Positions 12,044-24,583 of a stretch of DNA of 64,000 nt are shown here, piece after piece; the stretch's first letter is position 1; each line of letters opens with the position of its first letter. The stretch is from contig NC_079501.1 of the NCBI RefSeq assembly GCF_030052815.1, positions 85,755,849-85,819,848 on the forward strand, in the 5' to 3' direction. A model generated the notes under the pieces. It did not search any database, was not told the DNA's origin, and worked only from the letters and a program-made list of their open reading frames with translations. The position numbers and the translations under genes are program-made. The DNA is from Hevea brasiliensis. Taxonomy: Eukaryota > Streptophyta > Magnoliopsida > Malpighiales > Euphorbiaceae.

Positions 12044-14150
12044 TGTTAGTAGTATGCCCTAGAGCATATCATTTAGTATGTATCTTGTACATATTTTTAT
12101 TAATAAAAGGCATTTCCACTTTTCCATTTACATAATATATTTATGTGTAATAGAAAAGGTCCATTGATATTTTGTTAGGAATATTATTCTTAAGTTGTTA
12201 AGAATATGAGTGATAATATTTCTAGCACAAAGTATCATAAATAGGTTCACAATCGAGGATACTTCATAATAAGGACATAACTTATCCAAAAAGATTGTAT
12301 TCATGTTTGTTCTCAAGTTATTTATATGAGATATAAATAAAATGGAATGGTGAGTCTCATGCCATATAACAAACATGATAGGCACTTATAAATGATAAGT
12401 AGGCCGAACCAATGACACTTATGACAAGCACATGGAGTTTACTCTTATCAATGTTTTGTCATAAATCATATCAGTGCATATAATCTTTAGACCTGAGATA
12501 GCACAGTTATCTTGTATATAGGTAGTTTGAGTTTGATACTGCTTTCATACTTGTACTATGTATGGGTATATGGGCATGTGTTGGCTCCCACTAGTTATAT
12601 ATGGAGGTAGGTGTTGATCAAGATGGAATCTGTTCCTCTAAGTAAATAGAGATAAAATCCTATGTTCATTTAATTGTTCTTGATGTTTTAAGTTCCTGGC
12701 CAGGACAGATAGATTTATTCAGAAAAGAGTTTCTGATGAGAAAATCTTTTTAATCAAGAACTGGAATTAAAAGAGAACATAATATTCATAGCAAATGGAG
12801 TTTGACATAAACCATGACTCCAGCTTGAGTTGGGATTTTATAACAGAGAGATTCTAGTGCATGGGAACATATGATTATAGGTTCATTTAAGGTAAACCTT
12901 ATTACTAATTGGGTGGCCATGGCATGCTATGCTAGGTGTTAACCATGGTCTATGAGGTGCATAAAATGATTTAGAGAAATCATTTATGGTAAGAAAGACT
13001 TCTGATGATATTAAGAGTTGATATCATGTCTCATTGCCAATTAGTGATGAGCCTAGTAAGTAACACATATACAAAAGTTATCACCTATTTAAATATGATT
13101 TAATTAATTAATTAAAGAGTTTAATTAATTAATTAAATAGGTTTGGTTTGCAATTAAATTGCAAAGTCCCTAGCATGACTTGAAACCAAATCTAGATTAT
13201 TGGATGTGTAGTATAAATTAAATTTATATTTAAAGTGTTTAAATATGAATTTAATTAATGAGAAATTAATTAATAGAGATTAATTAATTAATTTATATTT
13301 GATATAAATTAATTAGAAGAAGAAAAATAATTATTTTGGGTTAAGAACTCAAAATTAAGACACAGGGGCATTTTGGTCATTTCACAGTGTGACACGTGGC
13401 ACCATGAGATGGTGACACATGGGATTACACATAAGCTTGCCAAATGTTTTTTAATCATGTAAGATGATTAAAATCAAAATTAAATATAGGTTTGACACTT
13501 GGCACAATGTGATTGGGTCACTTAAACCTAGAGCTAATCAAAAGGTGACATGTGGCAAGGGTTTAATGTGTTAACCTAGCTATTTAAGTATTGTTATGAA
13601 AAGAATAATAACCCGCAGCCACTCCTCTCCTTTTTCACGCCACTTTGAGGCTTTTCATCTATTCTTCTTCATCTCTCATCAATTCAAAGAGATTGGCCAT
13701 CAATCTCTTGAATTATGAACACTAGAAATTGTTTCTAGTGTCCTGTTTACATCTCTAATCTCTTAAATGATAGAACTTGAATTTCTAATTAATATAAAAA
13801 GCTTTAGAAGCTGTTCAAGGGCTGCCATAGGTGTTCTTGGTGTGGACAAGCTAGAGAGACAACATCTGGTGTCCTGAAGACGAATCTCAAAGGCGCAAAC
13901 ACGCTGCAGTGCATCAAGAGGTTAGTGTAATCGTTCTTGATTTAATCTAGGGTTCTAAAATTAATCTGATTAATTTTAAAATCTTAAATAGCAAATATAG
14001 ATCCAAAAACATATTAAAAGAGTTTTAATATGTTGTTTATCATTGAAATCAAATAGATAAAAATAAATCTTGCATGATGCATGTGACCCTAGGTGAAAAT
14101 TTTTGAATTTAATGGTATAAACTTGTGTTTTTCACGCTTCCATTCCTTCA
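12044..14150 (+). repeat. Copia 5' LTR
   Basis: 2107 bp, TG...CA ended, pairing with 19869-21973. It contains a large AT-rich inverted repeat (about 13083-13141, arms CCTATTTAA and TTAAATAGG around TTAATTAAT runs), a cluster of G-box-like motifs (13391-13556) and a TATA-like box (13580-13588). A minus-strand frame of 85 codons (12128-12385) recurs in the other LTR and is not considered a gene. Confidence 0.95.
13391..13588 (+). promoter_or_regulatory. Putative Copia LTR promoter: G-box/ABRE-like cluster and TATA-like box
   Basis: Four related boxes precede a TATA-like CTATTTAAG (13580-13588): GACACGTGGC (13391-13400, a perfect G-box CACGTG with ABRE context), GACACATGGG (13414-13423), GACACTTGGC (13494-13503) and GACATGTGGC (13547-13556). 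The set recurs in the 3' LTR, with the G-box at 21216-21221. CACGTG elements are bound by bZIP and bHLH factors in plants. The promoter role is inferred from motif order only. Confidence 0.5.
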
Positions 14151-14152
14151 AT

Positions 14153-14164
14153 TGGTATCAGAGC
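14153..14164 (+). other. Primer binding site of the Copia element
   Basis: TGGTATCAGAGC two bases after the 5' LTR, an exact complement to the 3' end of plant initiator-Met tRNA. Confidence 0.93.
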
Positions 14165-15860
14165 CACTATATTTGCCATTTAGATTGTTGATTATATGAT
14201 TTAATTGTGTGATTTGATCATGAGATGATTGATCCGTTGCTAGTTGCAATGGATGTATGGCGGCACACATGGTGAAGCCACCATTGGTGGTGGCAACAAA
14301 GGTTCTTCAAGGTGGCACAAGGTTTGCTTTTTAATTTACAGTTGTTGTATGATCTAAAAGCTCATCCTATGTCTAATTAAATTGTTTAATTAGAATTTTA
14401 ATCACACAATTAAATTATGATTCAAACCAGAATTTTAAAATTTATTTGAATGTGATTCAAATTTGAATTTTAAAAGTTGTTTGAATGTGATTCAAATCTG
14501 AATTTTTAAAGTTATTTGAATCATATTTAAATCTGATTTTTTAAAATTGATTGAATAAAATTCAGATCTGATTTTTTAAAAAATGTTTGAATGTGATTCA
14601 AATCTGAATTTTTAAAGTTGTTTGAATGTGATTCAAATCAGAATTTTTAAATTTATTTGAATCATATTCAAATCTAGATTTTTAAGTTGAATATGAGATA
14701 TTCAATTTAATTTAAGTATGTATATTTTATTTAATTGTTAAATAGTGATATGCATGATGGATGATCATGGACTATAAAAGACCAATGTGATTGGATTTAT
14801 TTCTTTTATGTTTCTTTGGGATTGTAAATTAATTAATTTATTTTAATTTATTTTGGGCATGTATTATTAAGTTTGTAATAATTTTTGGGTTGTAATTTTA
14901 TTTATTTAAGTTCTTGTAAATTCGCCTTGGTATGCCAAGGATTACCATGTAATACTGGATTGCAAGAAGTTCAAGGAGGTTAAGAGCATTGGTGGGACCA
15001 GTGGGAGGAATTCAAGATCAAGTGTTGATTATGTATTCCTTCAGCAACTCTTGTAAAATGAATGAATGAATGAAATGCACCTAGGAATGCCCTAATTCAA
15101 TTCTTAGTGGCTCAGAATTAAATCCCTTAGAAAGTCCATGATCATACCATATTTATTGCTTATCCATGAATGCATGAGATGTATGGGAATGTATGCTATT
15201 ATATGATATATGCATGCTAATTGGATAATATGCAAAGTGAGACCTTAATAGTAATTAGAATGACCATAAAATCTTTCAAATAAATGATTAAGTTGGAAAT
15301 GCTATAATTAAAGTAATTATAACATAGGCCCTCCATTGGGGCAATTATTTTAAGAAATTTTAAATAGTTGCATAAGATGCAATTAATTTAAGAGATTTTC
15401 TTAAGAATAATTGTTAAGCATGAGATGTTGTAAATATGTAAATGGTTTAGTGGCCAATATTGGATGTACCTGAGGACATTAAAATTATTTGCATAATTAC
15501 TGGCTCAATGGGATCAACTTAACTAATGCAAGATAAGTCAATAATGGATGTACCTGAGATTTTGAGCATTAGGGGCTAGGTAAAGGATTGAACCTCACAT
15601 GAGATGTGATGGGCAAGGAGTTGCTCACTTATAGTTTATTGTAATTCCAATAATGGATGTACCTGAGGATGATCAATAGAATTATAAGAATTCAATCACC
15701 CACTAGAAATCCATCCAACTAGGATTTCCATTTTCTACTTTGGAAGTGTAGGATTCGCTAAGTTAGTGGGAGGACCAATTTGATTAAAAGACCATAATCA
15801 TTTTGGTTAATTACATGATACATTTACTAATTAATCTGGTTATTTTCTGCAGTTAATTTT
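14165..15860 (+). other. Copia untranslated leader with internal repeats
   Basis: About 1.7 kb between primer site and gag with no open frame of note. It holds a degenerate tandem array at 14415-14710 and three spaced copies of TGGATGTACCTGAG (15461-15474, 15545-15558, 15654-15667). An internal leader of this length is unusual for Copia; it may carry packaging or translation signals, which is inference. Confidence 0.7.
14415..14710 (+). repeat. Degenerate tandem repeat in Copia leader
   Basis: About seven units of 35-40 bases built on TTTGAATGTGATTCAAATC followed by TGAATTTTTAAAG-like sequence. Each unit contains the near-palindrome TTGAAT...ATTCAA, so each could form a short hairpin. Confidence 0.8.
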
Positions 15861-18800
15861 ATGATAAAAATGAGCACAAAACAACCACCACCATCCAATA
15901 TCCTTGCAAGCATACTTGATCACAATAGGTTGATAGGACCTAATCTGTCTGATTGGCTAAGAAATTTGAAACTTGTCCTGAACCTTAAACATATAGGATA
16001 TGTTCTAGATTCAAATGTTCCTGGTCCCTTACCTCCAGAGGCCACACAAGAGGAACATGAAACTTTGGACAAGTGGAAGGAGCATGATATGAGAGCTAAG
16101 TGTTAAATGATTGCTTCCATAAGTAATGAGTTACAGAAGCAACATGAGAACATGCAGAGTGCGAGTGAGATCCTCCTTCACCTACAAGAGTTGTATGGTG
16201 AGCACAGCAAGAATGCTAGGTATGAGATATCTAGACAGCTATTCCGTATGAGGATGTCTGAGGGACAGAATGTTGGGAATCGTGTCCACAAGATGATTCG
16301 GCTGATTGAGCAGTTGGAACATCTTGACTTCAACATGGATTTCCAACTACAAACGGATTTGATCCTTCAGTCCCTTCCTGAGTCTTTTGGGAATTTTGTA
16401 ACAAATTTCCATATGACTAAACAGGAATGCACCTTAGCTGGTTTACTCAACATGTTGGTTATTGCCCAAAAGAATATGCCAAGCAATAAAGGAAAAGAGG
16501 TAGCTTTGGTTGCATCTTCTTCTGCTGGAAAGTCCAAGAAGAAGAAGGGCAATAAGAAAAAGAAACCTCAGATCCCTGGTCCTTCCAAGAAAATAGCTAA
16601 ACAGAAAAGGAAGACTAAAGCTGATGGAGGTAAAAGGAAAGTGTTTCCACTGCCAAAAGGATGGGCACTAGAAAAGGAACTGCCCAGAGTATCTTGCTTC
16701 TCTGAAGGACAAGAAGGATACACCTTCAGAAGGTATGTCCATATCTTGTTATTTAGATTCTGATGATACTCATAGTTCATCGACAGCTTGGGTTTTAGAT
16801 ACTGGTACCAGTTCTCACATTTCTAATGATATGCAGGAACTAGCAAACAGTAGCAGCTTGCGTTCTCAAGATATTAGAGTCCAGATTGGCAATGGCTCAA
16901 CTATTGAAGCTTTAGCCATAGGATCTAAATCTTTTTACATGTTTGGACATGTTTTGTGTTTGGATAATATTTTATATGTACCAGATGCTTTTAAGAACAT
17001 CATTTCTATATCTAGTTTGACTAGAAATGGCTATGAATTTCATTTCACAGATGATGATTGCAATATTTATTTTGGAAATAAATACGTTGGTTCGGGTTAT
17101 ATGAATGATGGTCTTTATTATTTGGATAATAATGACAAACACAAATTGAATGCAAGTGATCTAAAAGAATGCAATGCCATGGTGAAAACCAACTCAAGTT
17201 CAAAATATATTTGGCACTTAAGGTTATGTCATGTTGCAGAAGATAGGATTGCAAAACTGGAGAAAATGGGGATTCTATCCTCATTGGGCTCTGAGCCTAC
17301 TCCAACTTGTGAATCTTGCCTTGTGGCAAATGACTAGATCACCCTTTGTTGGACAAGGGCTAAGAGTGAAAATATTTTGGAGCTAATACATAGTGATGTA
17401 TGTGGTCCATTTAAAGAAATGACTAGAGGGGTTTTCATTATTTTATTACCTTTCGATGATAAATCAAGGTTTGGGTATTTGTATTTGATGAAATACAAAC
17501 ATGAATCTTTTGAAAAGTTTAAAGAATTTAAATCTGAAGTAGAAAATCAAACAGGAAAGAGTATTAAAGCTTTTCGATCAGATCGTGGAGGTGAATATTT
17601 GAGTACTGAATTTGATGAATACTTGAGAGAGCATGGCATTGTTTCTCAGCTGACTCCTCCAGGAACGCCACAACTGAATGGTGTATCTGAAAGGAGAAAT
17701 CGTACCCTATTGGATATGGTACGTAGTATGATGAGCTATACCGATATGCCAATCTTCTTTTGGGGATTTGCATTAGAATCAGCTTTGTATATTCTGAATA
17801 GGATTCCATCAAAATCAGTTTCTTCCACACCTTATGAGATATGGCATGGAAGAAAACCAAGTCTTAAGCATGTTAAGATTTGGGGTTGTCCAGCTTATAT
17901 TAAAAAGCTGAATACTGATAAATAGGAGACCAGATCAGAAAAAGGTCGATTTGTTGGATATCCAAAAGATAGTTTTGGTTATTATTTTTATTTGCCTACT
18001 TCACAAAAGGTTGTGATAAGTAGAGATGCCACATTTCTTGAACAATAGTTTGTTCAAGAAGGAGGCAAAGGAAGGCAAATAGAGTTAGAATTGGAGAATT
18101 CTGACCAACCAACAGATCAGATGGATATAGATCCATCTAGTCAACCTATACCCATTGATGAAACATCTACAGCTGTTCCTCGTAGAACAACTAGGTTATC
18201 TCACCCACCAGTGAGATATGGTTTTCTTCATGAAGAAGAATAAGAGTTGTCTACTCATGAAGAAGTAGATCATGGAGATGATTCGCTTACTTATGAAGAA
18301 GCTATATCAGATATAGACTCTTTAAAATGGATTGATGCTATGAAATCTGAGATTGATTCCATGTATAAGAATCAAGTTTGGGATCTTGTTGACCCACCTA
18401 AAGGTATTGTACCTATAGGGAACAAATGGGTTTTCAAGAAGAAAATTGATTCTGATGGAAAGGTAGAGACCTATAAGGCAACGCTAGTAGCGAAAGGGTT
18501 TCGCCAAAGGCAAGGAATCGACTATGAGGAGAATTTCTCGCCTGCTGCCATGCTTAAATCAATTAGGATTTTATTAGCAATAGCTGCATACTATGATTAT
18601 GAGATTTGGCAGATGGATGTCAAAACAGCTTTTCTCAATGGATACATTGAAGAAAACATTTTCATGGAACAACCTAGGGGTTTTGAATCCTAAGATGGTT
18701 CCAAGGTATGCAAGCTAAAGCGATCCATTTATGGGTTGAAACAAGCTTCGAGGAGTTGGAACATCCGTTTTGATGAAGCCATTAAATCCTTTGGTTTTAT

Positions 18801-19794
18801 CAAAAATGAGGATGAGCCATGTGTATATAAGAAGGTTAGTGACAGTGCTATCACTTTCCTTGTCTTATATGTGGATGACATACTGTTGATTGGTAATGAC
18901 ACAGGTATGTTGACGACTATAAAGGTATGGTTGTCAAATACATTCTCCATGAAAGACTTAGGGGAGGCAACCTATATTCTTGGGATTTGCATCTATAGAG
19001 ATAGAGCGAAAAGAATAATTGATTTATCTCAAAGTCTATACTTGGAAAAGGTGTTAAAGAGGTTTAACATGCTTAATTCCAAGAGAGGATTGTTACCAGT
19101 GAGACATGGTATCCACCTTTCTAAAGAGATGTCTCCAAAGACACCTGAAGAAAGAGATAAGATGGCTAGGATTCCATATGCTTCGGCTATTGGAAGTTTA
19201 ATGTATGCAATGTTGTGTACTAGGCCGGATATCGCATATGCTGTTAGTTTGACTAGCAGGTATCAATCCAATCCAGGTTTGGAACACTGGATAGCTGTCA
19301 AGAATATCCTTAAGTACTTGAGAAGAACTAAGGATTTATTCTTGATTTATGGAGGTGGAGACTTGCAATTGGATGGTTATACTGATTCTGATTTCCAATC
19401 AGATGTCGATGATAGAAAGTCTACCTTTGGATATGTGTTCATTTGTAATGGAGGTGCAGTCAGTTGGAAGAGTTCCAAACAGAGCACGACTGCAGATTCC
19501 ACTGCAGAGGCTGAGTATATTGCTGCATCAGATGCTGCAAAGGAAGTTGTTTGGATAAAGAAGTTCGTGATAGAACTTACAGTAGTTCCTTCCATTGATT
19601 CAGCAGTTCCACTACACAGTGACAATAATGGAGCAGTCATACAGGCTAAGGAACCAAGGTCTCACCAGAAATCCAAACACATAGAAAGGCGCTACCACAT
19701 TATTAGAGAAATAGTTGGGCGAGGCGATGTAGCCATGCAAAAAATAGCATCAGCTGAAAATCCAGCTGATCCATTCACTAAGCCTATGTCATAG
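15861..19794 (+). pseudogene. gag-pol: Copia gag-pol, broken
   Basis: The gag frame opens at ATG 15861 (MIKMSTKQ) and meets a TAA at 16104-16106. It resumes at 16107, and near 16650-16740 a shift destroys the CCHC knuckle. Protease carries DTG (16798-16806). Pre-integrase has HLRLCH and CESC. Integrase keeps D (HSDVCGPF), D (SDRGGEY) and E (VSERRN). Reverse transcriptase has YVDD at 18868-18879. RNase H follows (DGYTDSDF, about 19372) and ends with the typical ENPADPFTKPMS at 19794. Further in-frame stops lie at 17335-17337, 17923-17925, 18046-18048, 18241-18243 and 18691-18693. The order IN before RT is diagnostic for Copia. The clade was not assigned. Confidence 0.94.
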
Positions 19795-19852
19795 ACTCAG
19801 TTAGACCGACATCTTGAGAAGATAGGTCTAAGATATTGTAATGAATGGCTCT

Positions 19853-19868
19853 AGTGCTAGTGGGAGAT
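19853..19868 (+). other. Polypurine tract of the Copia element
   Basis: AGTGCTAGTGGGAGAT directly precedes the 3' LTR; TGGGAGAT before TGTTAG is the common Copia form. Confidence 0.85.
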
Positions 19869-21973
19869 TGTTAGTAGTATGCCCTAGAGCATATCATTTA
19901 GTATGTATCTTGTACATATTTTTATTAATAAAAGGCATTTCCACTTTTTCGTTTACATAATATATTTATGTGTAATAGAAAAGGTCCATTGATATTTTAT
20001 TACAAATATTATTCTTAAGTTGTTAAGAATATGAGTGACAATATTTCTAGCACAAAGTATCATAAATAGGTTCACAATCGAGGATACTTCATAATAAGGA
20101 CATGACTTATCCAGAAAGATTGTATTCATGTTTGTTCTCAAGTTATTTATATGAGATATAAATAAGATGGAATGGTGAGTCTCATGCCATATAACAAACA
20201 TGATAGGCACTTATAAATGATAAGTAGGCCGAACCAGTGACACTTATGACAAGCACATAGAGTTTACTCTTGTCAATATTTTGTCATAAATCATATCAGT
20301 GCATATAATTTTTAGACCTGAGATAGCACAGTTATCTTGTATATAGGTAGTTTGAGTTTGATACTCCTTTCATACTTGTACTATGTATGGGTATATGGGC
20401 ATGTGTTGGCTCCTACTAGTTATATATGGAGGTAGGTGTTGATCAAGATGGAATCTGTTCCTCTAAGTAAATAGAGATAAAATCCTATGTTCATTTAATT
20501 ATTCTTGATGTTTTAAGTTCCTGGCCAGATGATAGATTTATTCAGAAAAGAGTTTCTGATGAGAAAATCTTTTTAATCAAGAACTGGAATTAAAAGAGAA
20601 CATAATATTCATAGCAAATGGAGTTTGACATAAACCATGACTCCAGCTTGAGTTGGGATTTTATAACAGAGAGATTCTAGTGCAAGTTAACATATGATTA
20701 TAGGTTCATTTAAGGTAAACCTTATTACTAATTGGGTGGCCATGGCATGCTATGCTAGGTGTTAACCATGGTCTATGAGGTGCATAAAATGATTTAGAGA
20801 AATCATTTATGGTAAGAAAGACTTCTGATGATATTAAGAGTTGATATCATGTCTCATTGTCAATTAGTGATGAGCCTAGTAAGTCATATACATACACAAG
20901 TTATCACCTATTTAAATATGATTTAATTAATTAATTAAAGAGTTTAATTGATTAATTAAATAGGTTTGGTTTGTAATTAAATTGCAAAGTCCCTAGCATG
21001 ACTTGAAATCAAATCTAGATTATTGGATGTGTAGTATAAATTAAATTTATATTTAAAGTGTTTAAATATGAATTTAATTAATGAGAAATTAATTAATAGA
21101 GATTAATTAATTAATTTATATTTGATATAAATTAATTAGAAGAAGAAAAATAATTATTTTGGGTTAAGAACTCAAAATTAAGACACAGGGACATTTTGGT
21201 CATTTCACAGTGTGACACGTGGCATCATGAGATGGTGACACATGGGATTACACATAAGCTTGCCAAATGTTTTTTAATCATGTAAGATGATTAAAATCAA
21301 GATTAAATATAGGTTTGACACTTGGCACAATGTGATTGGGTCACTTAAACCTAGAGCTAATCAAAGGGTGACATGTGGCAAGGGTTTAATGTGTTAACCT
21401 AGCTATTTAAGTGTTGTTATGAAAAGAATAATAACCAGCAGCCACTCCTCTCCTTTGTCACCCCACTTTGAGGCTTTTCATCTATTCTTCTTCATCTCTC
21501 ATCAATTCAAAGAGATTAGCCATCAATATCTTGAATTAAGAACACTAGAAATTGTTTCTAGTGTCCTGTTTACATCTCTAATCTCTTAAATGGCAGAACT
21601 TGAATTTCTAATTAATAAAAAAAGCTTTAGAAGCTGTTCAAGGGCTGCCATAGATGTTCTTGGTGTGGAAAAGCTAGAGGGACAATATCTGGTGTCCTGA
21701 AGATGAATCTCAAAGGCGCAGACACGCTGCAGTGCATTAAGAGATTGGTGTAATCGTTCTTGATTTAATCTAGGGTTCTAAAATTAATCTGATTAATTTT
21801 AAAATCTTAACTGGCAAATACATATCCAAAAACATATTAAAAGAGTTTTAATATGTTGTTTATCATTGAAATCAAATAGATAAAAATAAAGCTTGCATGA
21901 TGCATGTGACCCTATGTGAAAATTTTTGAATTCAATGGTATAAACTTGTGTTTTTCACGCTTCCGTTCCTTCA
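19869..21973 (+). repeat. Copia 3' LTR
   Basis: 2105 bp, near-identical to 12044-14150, with a few scattered substitutions (for example around 19950 and 20000). It is followed by the target duplication CTTCT and then by Gypsy-A sequence. Confidence 0.95.
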
Positions 21974-22548
21974 CTTCTGTCAACATAGCCTTCAACCTCT
22001 CAAAACTGGCTTGACACTTGTCATTCCAGTCAAATTTTACATTCTTATGTAGCAACTTGGTCAGTGGAGCAGTATCAGAAAAATCCCCTTCACAAACCTT
22101 TTGTAATAACCAGCTAGCCCCAAAAAGCTTCTAACCTCAATTGCATTTCTGGGAGGCTTTCATTCCATCACTGCTTTAATTTTCTTGGGATCCACTCTAA
22201 TCCCATCAGCTGATACTATATGTCCAAGGAAGGAGATCTCACTCAATCAGAAGTCACACTTGGATAACTTAGCATACAACTTCTTTTCTCTTAGCGTTGC
22301 AGAACAATCCTCAAATGGTCATCATGTTCTGCTTTATCTTTAGAATACACCAGGATGTCATCAATGAAGACCACTATAAACCGATCTAGATACGGATGGA
22401 AGATGCAGTTCATAAGTCCATGAAAGCTGCTGGTACATTTATCAATCCAAATGGCATCACCAGAAATTCATAGTGCTCATATCGGGTCCTGAATGCAATC
22501 TTAGGTACATCTGCATCCTTTACCTTGGCTGATAATACCCTGATCTGA
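21974..22548 (-). pseudogene. pol: Gypsy-A fragment: reverse transcriptase palm to RNase H start
   Basis: Minus-strand sequence matching the RT region of Gypsy-B. FIDD is at 22357-22368, and downstream come the conserved KLYAKLSKC and SFLGHIVSA blocks and the [13 protein letters not shown] thumb region. Stops (W codons changed to TAG or TGA near 22245 and 22164) and small deletions break the frame. The left end joins the Copia duplication, the right end (22535-22548) is the 14-bp target duplication of the LINE. Confidence 0.87.
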
Positions 22549-22550
22549 TA

Positions 22551-22580
22551 TCAACTCAACTCAACTCAACTCAACTCAAC
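22551..22580 (-). repeat. LINE 3' tail: six TTGAG-type pentamers
   Basis: Plus strand reads (TCAAC)6. It lies at the 3' end of the LINE directly next to the target duplication. Short tandem-repeat tails instead of poly-A are typical of the RTE clade. Confidence 0.9.
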
Positions 22581-22587
22581 TAAGTCT

Positions 22588-24578
22588 TTATCCCAAAAAT
22601 TTAAGGTCGGCTATATGGATTCTCTTTCTCCACTCTAAATGATTTTGGGCTAAATCCTCAGGAATGTGTAATGCTTTTAAGTCGTATTGTACTACTCTCC
22701 TCCAAGTCAGTTTAGGTCTACCCCTTCTTTTCTTTCTATACTCTAACCTAATGTGCTCTACTTGTCTAACTGGAGCCTCCGTATATCGACGGTTCACATG
22801 TCCAAATCACCTCAATCTCCTTGCTCTCAATTTATCCTCAATTGGCACCACTCCTACTTTTTCTCTAATACTCTCATTATGGATTTTATCTTGTCTAGTA
22901 TGGCCACTCATCCACCTTAACATTCTCATCTCCACAACTCTTATCTTAGCCACATATGACTCCTTCAGTGCCTAATACTCACTACCATATAACATGGCCG
23001 ATCGTATGGCTGTACGGTAAAATTTTTCTTTTAACTTATTGGGAATCTTGCGATCACATAAAACTCCCGTGGCACGTCTCCACTTCAACCATCCAACTTT
23101 AATCCTATGACTAACATCCTCCTCACATGCCCCATCTACTTAAAGGACTGAGCCAAGATTTTTTAAGTGATTACTTTGGGACAGTACCACTCCATCCAAA
23201 CTAACTCCTTCCTTATCACCAGTTCGACCTTCACTGAACTTGTAATGCATGTATTCTATCTTCGTTCTACTTAACTTAAAGCCCTTTGACTCTAGAGTAC
23301 TTCTCCAAAGCTCTAGCTTTCTATTGACTCCTTCTCGTGTCTCATCTATTAGAACTATATCATCCGCAAACATCATGCACCAAGGGATACTCTCTTGCAT
23401 ATGTTTCGTCAGTTCATCTAAAACTAATGTAAAAAGGTAGGGGCTTACAAATGAACCTTGGTGTAATCCCACTAAGATGGGAAAATCTCTTGTGTCCCCT
23501 CCTACTGTGTGCACAATAGCAGTTGCTCCTTCATACATATCTTTCAACACTTGTATATACCTAATAGATACCCCCTTTTGTTCTAACACTCTCCATAAGA
23601 TATTTCTTGGAACACTATCATAAGCCTTCTCCAAATCGATAAAAACCATGTGTAGGTCTTTCTTCACATCTCTATATTTCTCAATCAAGCTTCTAATGAG
23701 AAAGATCGCTTCCATAGTTGAACGACCAGGCATGAAGCCAAATTGATTAGGAGAGATAAAAGTATCATGACGTAGTCGATGTTCCACAACTCTCTCCCAC
23801 AACTTCATAGTATGGCTCATGAGTTTAATTCCCCTATAATTTGAGCAACTCTGTATGTCTCTCTTATTTTTAAAAATAGGTACTAAAATATTCCTTCTCC
23901 ATTCATTTAGCATTTTCTTTGAGTTTAGAATCTTATTAAATAATTTAGTTAACCATGCCACTCCCATATCTCCTAAACACTTCCACATTTTAATTGGTAT
24001 TCCATCGGGTCCACAGGTTTTACCTACTTTCATTCTCTTAAGTGCTTCCTTTACTTCTAAAAATCTAATCCTTCTAGTATAATTCACATTCTTTTCTATT
24101 GCTCTATAATCTATATTCACACTTTTACCATTTTGACTATTATTAAAGAGATCATCAAATAATTTATCTATCTTTCTTTAACGTCTTCATCTTTCACTAA
24201 TACTTTTCCTTCTTTATCCTTAATGCACCTAACTTGATTGAGATCTTGACATTTCTTTTCTCTCCTCCTTGCTAGTTTATAAATATCTTTCTCCCCTTCT
24301 TTAGTTCCAAGTTTCTCATATAACTTTTCAAAGGCCTGCGCTTTTGCTTGACTAACTGCCTTTTTTGCCTCTTTCTTTGCTATCTTGTACTATTCATATG
24401 CCTCATTATTATCACACTTAGGTAATTTCTTATACCATTCCCTCTTTCTCTTCACTGCCTTTTGTACTTCCTCATTCCACCACCATCTCTCTTTTGAGGG
24501 TGGTCCATGTCTTCTAGACTCTCCAATTACTTTTCTAGCTACTTCTCTAATCTTTGATGCCATCTGTATCCACATACC
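22588..24578 (-). pseudogene. LINE ORF, 3' half: linker, reverse transcriptase and C-terminal domain
   Basis: The 3' half of the LINE polyprotein, read from 24578 down to 22588. It starts with the linker (MWIQMASKIREVARKVIGES, then RWWWNEEVQ). The RT follows at 23140-24120 with GPDGIPIKMWKCLGD, NYRGIKLMSHTMKLWERVVE, QFGFMPGRST, FIDLEKAYDSVPR, the catalytic FADD (23359-23370) and GFKLSRTK. The C-terminal part includes RRLRWFGHV-type and KRRGRPKLTW motifs and ends at DLKFLG (22588). In-frame stops and shifts occur near 24387, 24180 and between 23139 and 22797. RT would copy the element RNA at a nicked target. Confidence 0.92.
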
Positions 24579-24583
24579 ATTGG

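Larger units (their letters stand above)
12044..21973 (+). mobile_element. Complete Ty1/Copia element (9.9 kb) with target duplication
   Basis: LTRs at 12044-14150 and 19869-21973 both start TGTTAGTAG and end CCTTCA. The 5-bp duplication CTTCT flanks them (12039-12043 and 21974-21978). Domain order gag, protease, integrase, reverse transcriptase, RNase H defines Copia. A long leader (14165-15860) precedes gag. By eye the LTRs differ by a few percent, so the insertion is fairly recent compared with its host Gypsy-A. Stops in gag, integrase and before RT make it non-autonomous. Confidence 0.96.

Noticed and set aside
12128..12385. An 85-codon minus-strand frame found in both Copia LTRs (also 19953-20210).
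   Set aside because: LTRs are copies, so sharing is no evidence for a gene. It has no recognised motif, is antisense to the element and has AT-rich composition.
14153..14164. tRNA-like matches at the primer sites.
   Set aside because: Only the 12 bases complementary to the tRNA 3' end are present; no cloverleaf surrounds them.
14415..14710. A possible CRISPR-like array.
   Set aside because: Units are contiguous without unique spacers, degenerate, and lie in a Copia leader of a plant genome.
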